Assembly (NCBI GenBank): GCA_023447015.1
Contig: JAEXPG010000149.1
Coordinates: 1 to 13,660 of the forward strand
From: Verrucomicrobiota bacterium
GTDB taxonomy: Bacteria > Verrucomicrobiota > Verrucomicrobiia > Opitutales > Opitutaceae
Length of the DNA stretch: 13,660 nt
Reading direction: 5' to 3'
The notes under the pieces were generated by a model. That model did no database searches. It saw only the letters and a program-made list of their open reading frames with translations, and was not told the DNA's origin. Made by a program: the position numbers and the translations under genes. Shown one piece after another: positions 7,780 through 13,660 of the stretch. Each line of letters begins with the position of its first letter. Position 1 is the stretch's first letter.

Positions 7780-8286
7780 TCACGGGCGGCTCCCTCGCCT
7801 GGTGGTTTTGCGAACGCTGGTTCGCGCCGTCTCTTTCGAACGGGTGCGATCGCGCTGAGAGGCACTCTCGCCGTTGGCCAACATGCGTTGGAGCAACAAC
7901 TCGAGTTCCTTCCTCTCTGCCGCAGAAAACCCCGCCAAGGCTCGTTCAAGGACTCTTTTCGCAAGCGGGGGAAGTTGTGGGGCGAGGGTGCGTCCACGGG
8001 AGGTGAGCTCGATGACGAGAGAACGGCGATCGGTCGTGTGTGAACGCCGCGCGAGCAATCCCTTGGCCTCCATCCGGTCGAGCAGACGGGTGATGGCCGC
8101 CCCGTCGACACCGATGGTCCGCGCCAGCCCAATCGGGGTCATGTCATCCCGGTGAAAACAGCGCATCATCACAGCCCACTGCGGGGCCGTGACGCCAAAG
8201 GGCGCGAGTTCCTGGTCCAGATCCACCCGCATTTGCCCGGCAACGCGGTTGAGAAGGTAGCCGATGCTGTGATCAAGCTCGAACAT
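7780..8286 (-). CDS. MarR-family transcriptional regulator
   Basis: This is a winged-helix regulator of 168 residues with the start chosen here. Helix 1 and the dimerisation region begin at 'FELDHSIGYLLNRVAGQM'. The wHTH covers about 51-98 ('TPIGLARTIGVDGAAITRLL', then the wing) and carries the family signature D-R-R at 86-88 ('TDRRSLVIELT'). MarR dimers bind palindromes near their own promoter and release on binding small phenolic or lipophilic ligands, or on oxidation; which applies here is unknown, and Cys43 is the only cysteine. An ATG 10 codons upstream (8316) is in frame. It lies inside a 20-bp palindrome, and the codons between (ATT, GCT, GCA, AAA, AAT) are AT-rich unlike the gene, so 8286 is preferred. 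The last 28 residues form an unusual basic tail with ten Arg/Lys. The likely target is its own transcript including the SDR gene. Confidence 0.86.
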   Translation of the reverse strand: MFELDHSIGYLLNRVAGQMRVDLDQELAPFGVTAPQWAVMMRCFHRDDMTPIGLARTIGVDGAAITRLLDRMEAKGLLARRSHTTDRRSLVIELTSRGRTLAPQLPPLAKRVLERALAGFSAAERKELELLLQRMLANGESASQRDRTRSKETARTSVRKTTRRGSRP

Positions 8287-8311
8287 TGATCCGACATTTT
8301 TTGCCTGAGCA

Positions 8312-8331
8312 ATCATTGTCAAGTCAATGAT
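8312..8331. promoter_or_regulatory. Palindromic candidate MarR operator / promoter region
   Basis: ATCATTG-TCAAGT-CAATGAT has perfect 7-bp arms around a 6-bp spacer, in the most AT-rich stretch of the window (8281-8340 has 34 A or T of 60). On the minus strand it reads TTGACTTGACAA in the middle and includes -35-like TTGACT (8327-8322) and TTGACA (8322-8317). No convincing -10 box follows at 17 nt. Length, symmetry and position just upstream of marR are those of MarR-family autoregulatory operators. The assignment is inferred. Confidence 0.6.
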
Positions 8332-8412
8332 CCCCCGACTCCGCCCTGCCCCGTCTTTCTGTCGATCCGCGTGAAGACTCGGCCGGCGCCAACAGCAGAG
8401 GTCGTGTGATCG

Positions 8413-8432
8413 GCAGGTGCGGGAGCACCTGC
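8413..8432. repeat. Perfect 8-bp hairpin with GGGA tetraloop
   Basis: GCAGGTGC-GGGA-GCACCTGC forms a perfect 8-bp stem. It can extend by a G-T, a C-G and a T-G pair to 11 bp (8410-8435). Read on the plus strand the loop is GGGA, a GNRA-type tetraloop closed by C-G; on the minus strand it is TCCC. No T-run follows on either strand. It could be a non-canonical terminator, a structured element of an unannotated transcript or a binding site. Confidence 0.5.
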
Positions 8433-8644
8433 TGGGGTGAGAACGACTGCCCCGAAGAAGGAGCCCCTGCCACGACAACCAGCGCCCCGTCCGGCCGGAC
8501 CAAGGAGATCATCGTGGTGGTCTGCCAGTGGCTGTGGAGCCAACTGGCGACGAGTCGTTGTCCGCGCGGCAAGCGGCGCGCAGGCTCCGCGAATCGGCCA
8601 TCACCGTCTCCGTCCCGGGCCGCCGGTCGACACCGCAGGGTTCA

Positions 8645-8661
8645 TGCACCCCACGGGTGCA
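8645..8661 (-). terminator. Possible terminator hairpin downstream of opgH
   Basis: On the minus strand TGCACCC-GTG-GGGTGCA forms a 7-bp stem with a 3-nt loop, 20 nt after the opgH stop codon. The position is right for ending the operon transcript. It is followed by TGAACCC rather than a U-run, so intrinsic termination is uncertain. Confidence 0.42.
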
Positions 8662-8681
8662 AACAGGTCCGAGCCGCCGCT

Positions 8682-10853
8682 TCAGCGGTAGAGCGCTGTC
8701 ACCGGCTGGGCGGTGAGAACGTTGTACTGGCGCACCGCCAGCTGCCACCACTCGGCGAGCTCGGCCTGCGGGCGGCGCCAGAGCTCGCGGTGCAGCCAGG
8801 TCATGCTCTCCGGATCGAGGAGTAGTGCGCGTTTCTCGCGGGGCGTGAGCTTCTTGGGGCCCTCGCGGAGCAGGCGCTCGCGGAGGTTGAGGAAATAGGC
8901 ACGCGTGGCGGCGGCCGGGCGGCGCTGGCGCTGGAGCGAGACGTGGAGGGCGTTGATGTAGGGATCGACCACCGCCTGCAGCAGCCCGTAATCGTTGCGC
9001 AGTTCCTCGATCGGCCGCATGTGGCGGTAGCACTCGGCGAGGTTCTTCTCGAGGCGACTGAGTTCGTACGGCGGCGTCGACTCCTCGGGGAAGAGAAAGA
9101 GACCCCAACGGCGGGTGAGTTCGCCAAGCATCGCGCTGCCCAGGAAGATCGAGAGCGGGATCGCCAGCAGCAGACCGGCGAGCACCGGCAGGAGCCACCA
9201 GAAGAACGAGCGCAGCACGACGTAGGCGGAGATGCCCCAGACGATGCCGAACACGGTCTGCCCCCAGTGGGTGAGGATCGCCTCGCGCCAGTCGTTGCCC
9301 TCGGCGTCGCGCCGCTGCGTGACCCAGCCCACGCCCTGCCCGAGCAGCGTGAAGACGACGAACTTCGCGTGGAACATCATGTTGATCGGCGCGAGCAGCG
9401 ACGAGAGCACGCACTCCAGCAGCGCACTGAGGACCATGCGCAGCCGGCCACCGTAGACCGGTTGCCGGCCCTCCGGGCCCCATTGCACGATCACGCCCAG
9501 AATCTTCGGCAGAAAGAGCATCACCAGCGTCAGTCCGAACAACGCGAGCGTCTGCGGGATCTCCCAGTAGACACCGAGGCCCTCGAACACGAGTTCGTTG
9601 ACGTGGCGCGCCCGGCCCGCGGTCACCTGGTCGAAGACGTGGATCGTGCTCAGCAGCAGGAAAAACAGCCACAGCGGCGAGGCCACGTAGCCCATGATGC
9701 CCATGAGCAGGTGCACGCGGCTCGCGCCGCGGAAGCCCTGCGCGAACAGCAGCCACGAGTGCTGGAGGTTGCCCTGACACCAGCGCCGGTCGCGCTTGGC
9801 GCTGTCGATCACCGAGGGGGGGCCCTCCTCGAAGCTGCCGTCGAGGTCGTAGGCGAGCCACACGCTCCAGCCGGCCTTCACCATCAGCGCGGCCTCGACG
9901 AAGTCGTGCGAGAGGATGCGGCCGCCGAACGGCTCGGTGCCGGGCAGGTCGGGCAGGCTGCAGTGCTCCATGAACTGCGCCGTGCGGATGACCGCGTTGT
10001 GGCCCCAGAAGTTGCCTTCGCCCTGCTGCCAGTAGTTGAGCCCGGCGAGAAAGACCGGGCTGTAGAGGCGGTTGGCGAACTGCTGCAGGCGGGCAAAGAG
10101 CGTCTCGCCGCGCACCAGGCGCGGGACGGTCTGGAGGATGCCGACCTTCGGGTTGCGCTCCATCAGCTGCACCATGCGCACCAGCGAGCGGCCGGTCATG
10201 ATGCTGTCGGCGTCGAGCACGGCGAAGTAGCGGTACTTGCTGCCCCAGCGGCGGAGGAAGTCCGCCACGTTGCCGCTCTTCTTGTTGATGCCCTGGCGGC
10301 GCTTCCGGTAGAAGATGCGCCCGAAGCCGCCCACCTGTTTGCACAACTCCACCCAGGCGAGTTCCTCCTGGATCCATTTGTTCGGGTCGGAGGTGTCGCT
10401 GAGGATGAAGAAGTCGAAGTTGGCCAGCTTGCCCGTCTCCTCGAGCGAGCGGTAGATCACGCGCAGGCCTTCGAAGACCCGGCTGGAGTCCTCGTTGCAC
10501 ACCGGCATGACGATCGCGGTCGGACCGAGCGGCGCATCGGGGTCGTCGGCGGGCAGGGAACGCTGGATGCGGCGGAAATCGCCGCCGCGGTTCAGCACGT
10601 AGAAGCCGAACATCGCATGCGCGAAGCCCGTGGCGACGTGGGCGAAGAGCACGACGAACAGCACCAGCACCACCCACTCGATCGGGCTCAGGTGGCCGGG
10701 GCGGGCGCCGCTGCTCCAGAGCAGGTCGGCCATGAACCACGTCGCCAGCGAGGTGAGCAGGAAGATCGTCGTGAAGAAGAAGAAACGGCGCTTCACCACC
10801 CGGCGGCGATCGAGCTGCTCCGAAATGAAGAACTTGGGGGCCGAGTTCGGCAT
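8682..10853 (-). CDS. opgH: Glucans biosynthesis glucosyltransferase OpgH (MdoH)
   Basis: This is an inner-membrane GT2 enzyme that polymerises glucose from UDP-glucose into the beta-1,2-linked backbone of osmoregulated periplasmic glucans and exports it. It has 723 residues from ATG 10853. TM helices lie at about 24-41 and 59-83. The catalytic domain has 'MPVCNED' (about 116-122), 'LSDTSDPN' (about 151-158), 'DADS' (214-217), 'SHDFVEAA' (315-322) and the QxxRW-type 'RDRRWCQGNL' (354-363). Further TM helices follow at about 381-407 and in the C-terminal half. From memory E. coli OpgH has about 847 residues with a cytoplasmic N-terminus of roughly 138; here only about 24 residues precede TM1. 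The ATG lies 4 nt after the stop of the preceding gene. A TTG seven codons earlier (10874) would overlap that gene and is less likely. It is last in the operon. Confidence 0.95.
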   Translation of the reverse strand: MPNSAPKFFISEQLDRRRVVKRRFFFFTTIFLLTSLATWFMADLLWSSGARPGHLSPIEWVVLVLFVVLFAHVATGFAHAMFGFYVLNRGGDFRRIQRSLPADDPDAPLGPTAIVMPVCNEDSSRVFEGLRVIYRSLEETGKLANFDFFILSDTSDPNKWIQEELAWVELCKQVGGFGRIFYRKRRQGINKKSGNVADFLRRWGSKYRYFAVLDADSIMTGRSLVRMVQLMERNPKVGILQTVPRLVRGETLFARLQQFANRLYSPVFLAGLNYWQQGEGNFWGHNAVIRTAQFMEHCSLPDLPGTEPFGGRILSHDFVEAALMVKAGWSVWLAYDLDGSFEEGPPSVIDSAKRDRRWCQGNLQHSWLLFAQGFRGASRVHLLMGIMGYVASPLWLFFLLLSTIHVFDQVTAGRARHVNELVFEGLGVYWEIPQTLALFGLTLVMLFLPKILGVIVQWGPEGRQPVYGGRLRMVLSALLECVLSSLLAPINMMFHAKFVVFTLLGQGVGWVTQRRDAEGNDWREAILTHWGQTVFGIVWGISAYVVLRSFFWWLLPVLAGLLLAIPLSIFLGSAMLGELTRRWGLFLFPEESTPPYELSRLEKNLAECYRHMRPIEELRNDYGLLQAVVDPYINALHVSLQRQRRPAAATRAYFLNLRERLLREGPKKLTPREKRALLLDPESMTWLHRELWRRPQAELAEWWQLAVRQYNVLTAQPVTALYR

Positions 10854-10857
10854 GGGA

Positions 10858-11481
10858 TCAACGGGTGAGGGCAAAGACGACCGCCATCACGGCGGCGAAC
10901 AACGCCCAGAGCAGCAGCAGGCGGATCAACGGCCAGCGCTCGAGCGTCTCCAGCGTGTCGCCGGCCGCCTCGGGCAGCACACCGAGGTCGATCTCGCGGG
11001 GCACCATGTTGGACACGGCCATGTCGGGGCCGGCCTGGAGCGCGCTCTTCTCCATCGCCACGCGGGCCTCGCCGGGCGTGTTCTCCTGGTCGAGGAAGGC
11101 GTACGGCCAGCGCGTCGGCAGATCGCTGAGGAGCATGGCGACACGGGCCTGCGCCGCGAGACGGTCGTGCGGCAGGCTGCCGTCGCCCAGCTGCGAGGCG
11201 AACCACGCCTGCATGATCCGGTCGGTCTCCTCCGCGGCGAGCGTCACCGGATCGAGCTTCGGATCGGCCTCGTGGCGGTGCGCGGCACACTCGAGCACAC
11301 GCTCGATCACGCGGCTCTGGTGGAGCCGGTTGTGGATGCGGGGGGCGCGCAGGTAGTCCTCGACGCGGACATACGCGGCGTTCCACTGGTCGAGCGTGCC
11401 GGTGCGCGGCTGGAAGCCGCTCAACCGCGGCAGGCCGGCGGCCGGCGTGCCGGCGGGGGGCGTGGCGGATTCGTCGCTCAA
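10858..11481 (-). CDS. Unknown membrane-anchored protein between opgG and opgH
   Basis: This is a 207-residue protein with no family I can name. The proposed start is TTG at 11481, whose TTGA overlaps the opgG stop, giving 'MSDESATPPAGTP'. No ATG or GTG in frame fits better, and upstream codons lie inside opgG. Residues 1-30 are Pro/Ala-rich, about 31-165 are a helical soluble domain ('VEDYLRAPRIHNRL', 'PVTLAAEETDRIMQAWFA', 'ALQAGPDMAVSNMVPREI'), and about 184-204 form a single TM helix ('WPLIRLLLLWALFAAVMAVV') ending in 'TR'. With no signal peptide, the domain is probably cytoplasmic with a C-terminal tail anchor. It is wedged between opgG and an opgH lacking the long cytoplasmic N-terminus, so it may be an OpgH subunit. 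By eye it shares a faint pattern with the E. coli OpgH N-terminus. A chance open frame is unlikely given the tight coupling on both sides and the clean TM helix. Confidence 0.78.
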   Translation of the reverse strand: MSDESATPPAGTPAAGLPRLSGFQPRTGTLDQWNAAYVRVEDYLRAPRIHNRLHQSRVIERVLECAAHRHEADPKLDPVTLAAEETDRIMQAWFASQLGDGSLPHDRLAAQARVAMLLSDLPTRWPYAFLDQENTPGEARVAMEKSALQAGPDMAVSNMVPREIDLGVLPEAAGDTLETLERWPLIRLLLLWALFAAVMAVVFALTR

Positions 11482-13070
11482 GGCTGCCAGCGATAGCTCC
11501 AGGTTTCGGTCAGGAAGTCGTCGCCCTTGCGCAGGAACGCCCGCAACTCGACCGGCTTGCCGCTGCCATCGGGCTTGAGCTCGAAGGCCAGGCGCCAGCT
11601 GTTGTCCTGCGGGTTGCGCTGGGTGTTCACGCCGACCAGCTCCGCGCCCTCGCCGACGGAGACGAGGCCCTCGACCCCCTCGGCGGTTCGCGCCAGCACC
11701 GGGCCGGCGAAGTCGACGACGAAGCGCTTCAGGTCCGGGCGGTTCATCACCGTCGACGGACGGGTGGCGATCACCCAGCCGGCGGGCGGCCGCTTGCCCA
11801 GGTCGGTCAGCCAGTGGAGGTCGTACTCGAAGGTGTAGGGCTCGCCCACGGCCGGGCACTTCTCCGGTGTCCAGAACGCCACGATGTTGTCCATCGTCTC
11901 GTCGGGCGTCGGCAGCTCGATCAGCGCCACGGAGCCGCGGCCCCAGTTGCCCACCGGCTCGACCCACACGCTGGGCCGCTGGTGGTAATGCGCCTCGAGA
12001 TCCTGGTAGTGGTCGAAGTTGCGGTCGCGCTGGAGCAGGCCGAAACCGCGGACGTTCTCGGCGGAGAGGAAGGCCGTGTTGACCTGCTTCGGATTCTGCA
12101 GCGGGCGCCAGAGCCACTCGCCGCCGGCGTGGGCGACGAGCAGGCCGTCGGAGTCGTGCACCTCGGGCCGGTAGTCGCCGTTGGTCGTGCCGGAATTCTC
12201 GCCGTGCCAGAACATGCTGGAGAACGGCGCCAGCCCGAGCAGGCCGATGGGCTCGCGCAGGTAGACGGTCGCCTTCACGCGCATGACGGTGTCATCACCG
12301 GGCTTGATCGCGAAGCGGTAGGCGCCGGTCACGCGCTTGCTGTCCATCAGGGCGTAGACGACGACCTCCTTGCCGTCGGCGGACGGCCGCTGCAGCCAGA
12401 ACTCGCGGAAGACCGGGAACTCCTCGCCCGAGGGCGCCGCGGTGTCGACGGCGAGGCCGCGGGCGGAGAGGCCGTAGCACTGACCCCGGCCCAGCGCGCG
12501 GTAGTAGCTCGCGCCGAGGAAGACGGCCAGCTCGTCGAGATACTCGGGGCGGTTCAGGGCGTAGTGGATGCGGAAGCCGGCGTAGCCCATGTCGCGCGGG
12601 ATCGACTCCGTGAAGTTGTTCTTCCCGTAGTCGAAGAAGCGGCGGCTGAAGGGGAACGAGATCTCGCGCTTCCCGTCGAGCTCATGGATCTGCACCGTCT
12701 CGTGGAAGAGCCAGCCGGGATGGAAGAACTGCACCTGGAACGGCAGCTCGTCCTCGCGCCAGAGCGAGCGGTCGGTGCGGAAGCGGATGTCGCGGTGCTG
12801 GTCGTAGTTGATCTTCGGTGGCAGCAGCCAGTCGGGCACGCGCTTGGGCTGCGGCTCGAACGGCTTGGACGCCAGGTTCTTGGCGCGATACTGCAGCTCG
12901 TGGTAGTCGAAGCCGTAGTCGCCTTCGGCGCGCAGCGCCGGCGCTGCGGCCAGCAGGGCCAGCGCGGCGCAGGCGGCCAGCGCACGGGCGCACGGTCGGC
13001 GCAGGGGCGGCGCCTGGACGGGGGACTGGACGAAGCCGGCGGGGGCGGCGGACGACGGGAGTAGGTTCAT
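11478..13070 (-). CDS. opgG: Periplasmic glucan biosynthesis protein OpgG (MdoG)
   Basis: This is a 530-residue periplasmic protein required for OPG synthesis. The family (OpgG/OpgD) folds as a large beta-sandwich plus an Ig-like domain and has been grouped as GH186; it acts on the beta-1,2-glucan chain released by OpgH. A signal peptide spans about 1-48, with an unusually long N-region, 'RRPCARALAACAALALLAAA', and cleavage near 'ALRA-E'. The mature start 'GFDYHELQYRAKNLASKPFE' and motifs 'GQCYGLSARGLAVDTAAPSG', 'EEFPVFREFWLQRP', 'YRPEVHDSDGL', 'GEWLWRPLQNPK', 'GFGLLQRDRNFDHYQDLE' and 'DETMDNIVAFWTP' are close to E. coli OpgG. Its length is normal (E. coli about 511). The ATG at 13070 overlaps the stop of the uracil-DNA glycosylase gene (ATGA). 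The twin Arg at 24-25 is not a proper Tat motif, so Sec export is more likely. Confidence 0.95.
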   Translation of the reverse strand: MNLLPSSAAPAGFVQSPVQAPPLRRPCARALAACAALALLAAAPALRAEGDYGFDYHELQYRAKNLASKPFEPQPKRVPDWLLPPKINYDQHRDIRFRTDRSLWREDELPFQVQFFHPGWLFHETVQIHELDGKREISFPFSRRFFDYGKNNFTESIPRDMGYAGFRIHYALNRPEYLDELAVFLGASYYRALGRGQCYGLSARGLAVDTAAPSGEEFPVFREFWLQRPSADGKEVVVYALMDSKRVTGAYRFAIKPGDDTVMRVKATVYLREPIGLLGLAPFSSMFWHGENSGTTNGDYRPEVHDSDGLLVAHAGGEWLWRPLQNPKQVNTAFLSAENVRGFGLLQRDRNFDHYQDLEAHYHQRPSVWVEPVGNWGRGSVALIELPTPDETMDNIVAFWTPEKCPAVGEPYTFEYDLHWLTDLGKRPPAGWVIATRPSTVMNRPDLKRFVVDFAGPVLARTAEGVEGLVSVGEGAELVGVNTQRNPQDNSWRLAFELKPDGSGKPVELRAFLRKGDDFLTETWSYRWQP

Positions 13071-13660
13071 CGTTCGAGGAAGAAATTGCGTTGTTTGTCG
13101 CTGATCGGCAGCGGCGCGCGCTCCATGACCTTCAACAGGTCCTCCCACACGGTGCGCTTGGCCCGGTTGGAGTTGTTCCGGAGGAGATAGGAGGGGTGAT
13201 AGGTAACCATCACGGGGCGACCGGCAAACGTATGCCAGCGGCCGCGGATCTCGCCAAGCGCCTTGAAGCTGCCCGCGCCGAGCAGGCCCGCGGCGGCTGT
13301 CGCCCCGAGCGCCACGATCACCTCCGGCTGCACGATCTCCAGCTGCGCCTTCAGGAACGGCAGGCAGAACGCCATCTCCTCGGCCGTGGGCGGGCGGTTG
13401 CCCATCTGCTCGAGGCCCGGCGGCGTCGGCATCTCCGGCCGCCAGTTCATGATGTTGCCGATGTAGACCTGGCCGCGGTCGAGACCCATCGCCTTGATCA
13501 TCTTGGTGAGCAGCTGCCCGGCGGCGCCGACAAACGGCTCGCCCTGCACCTCCTCCTCCGCCCCCGGCGCCTCGCCACAGAAGAAGACCTTCGCGTCGAG
13601 CGTGCCGACACCGAGCACCACCTTCTTGCCCGGGCGGACATGCGCGCGACACACCGGGTT
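13067..13660 (-). CDS. Uracil-DNA glycosylase, family 4 type (5' end beyond window)
   Basis: This is the C-terminal 197 residues of a family 4-like uracil-DNA glycosylase, which removes uracil from DNA as the first step of base excision repair. The visible part begins 'NPVCRAHVRPGKK'. Motif 1, 'GEAPGAEEEVQGEPFVG', is at 29-45 of the fragment. 'VYIGNIMNWRPE' and 'GNRPPTAEEMAFCLPFL' follow, then 'VIVALGATAAAGLLG' and the motif 2 region 'VTYHPSYLLRN', ending with 'KRTVWEDLLKVM'. Thermophilic family 4 enzymes bind a 4Fe-4S cluster through four Cys. Here the 'KCRPP' cysteine is replaced by Trp in 'NWRPE', as in the 'WRPPGNR' subgroup I recall from alphaproteobacteria, and about 11 residues are inserted before 'GNR'. 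The start codon lies outside the window; GTG codons near the edge (13654, and 13652 in another frame) are not taken as starts. It is first of the visible operon, overlapping opgG by ATGA. Confidence 0.9.
   Translation of the reverse strand, partial: NPVCRAHVRPGKKVVLGVGTLDAKVFFCGEAPGAEEEVQGEPFVGAAGQLLTKMIKAMGLDRGQVYIGNIMNWRPEMPTPPGLEQMGNRPPTAEEMAFCLPFLKAQLEIVQPEVIVALGATAAAGLLGAGSFKALGEIRGRWHTFAGRPVMVTYHPSYLLRNNSNRAKRTVWEDLLKVMERAPLPISDKQRNFFLER

Larger units (their letters stand above)
8332..8681. other. Gene-poor spacer between opgH and marR
   Basis: About 350 bp lie between the opgH stop and the marR control region. No gene is firmly supported. A 62-codon minus-strand frame runs from an ATG at 8512 to a TGA at 8324-8326; its translation contains 'ALVVVAGAPSSGQSF', which resembles a beta-strand plus P-loop with Gln in place of the Walker lysine. 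It may be chance, a small gene or a remnant. Two strong hairpins (8413-8432 and 8645-8661) are listed separately. The spacer may mark the edge of an acquired marR-SDR segment. Confidence 0.45.

Noticed and set aside
8943..10868. Very long open frame (641 codons) on the plus strand, antisense to opgH
   Set aside because: It mirrors opgH codon structure in GC-rich DNA. The translation is His/Asp/Arg/Val/Gln-rich with no domain, while the opposite strand encodes an unmistakable OpgH.
10854..10874. Alternative TTG start for opgH seven codons upstream of ATG 10853
   Set aside because: It would overlap the preceding gene by 17 bp and adds a Pro-rich stub. The ATG 4 nt after the upstream stop is the simpler start.

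Overview
The window is very GC-rich DNA from a Gram-negative-type bacterium with a periplasm. A hand count of 4561-4620 gives 49 of 60 G or C. The most likely source is a verrucomicrobium of the Opitutaceae type. This is inferred from the base composition, from large secreted enzymes ending in a calcium-binding DxDxDG linker plus a C-terminal 'YRLET...W' module, and from a secreted or lipoprotein helical-repeat protein with recurring 'W..xDP.AA..W' units. No marker gene proves the taxonomy.

Left part, plus strand (374-6655). Three genes for exported proteins lie in a row with gaps of 131 and 157 bp. They are a 944-residue multidomain secreted glycoside hydrolase-like protein (GHL10/DUF187 family), a 505-residue secreted protein of unknown function with a TPR-like stretch, and a 546-residue predicted lipoprotein made almost entirely of about eight helical repeats.

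Middle part, minus strand (6663-8681). A MarR-family regulator and an NAD(P)-dependent SDR/epimerase-like protein form a probable two-gene unit. It is lower in GC than its flanks. It has the only strong Shine-Dalgarno sequence seen at a gene start here, and an AT-rich palindrome that looks like a MarR operator just upstream of the regulator. The SDR lacks the catalytic Tyr-x-x-x-Lys pair. A gene-poor stretch of about 350-400 bp with two strong hairpins separates this unit from the next operon.

Right part, minus strand (8682-13660). A tight operon reads uracil-DNA glycosylase (family 4, cut by the window edge) -> opgG -> unknown 207-residue membrane-anchored protein -> opgH. The junctions are an ATGA overlap, a TTGA overlap and a 4-nt gap. 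OpgH makes the beta-1,2-linked glucan backbone of osmoregulated periplasmic glucans (OPG) at the inner membrane and OpgG works on it in the periplasm. The small protein between them may be a split-off version of the N-terminal cytoplasmic region that this OpgH lacks. This is the most interesting hypothesis from the window. The two arms converge at 6655/6663 with only 7 bp between stop codons.

No tRNA, rRNA, CRISPR array, transposase or phage gene was recognised.
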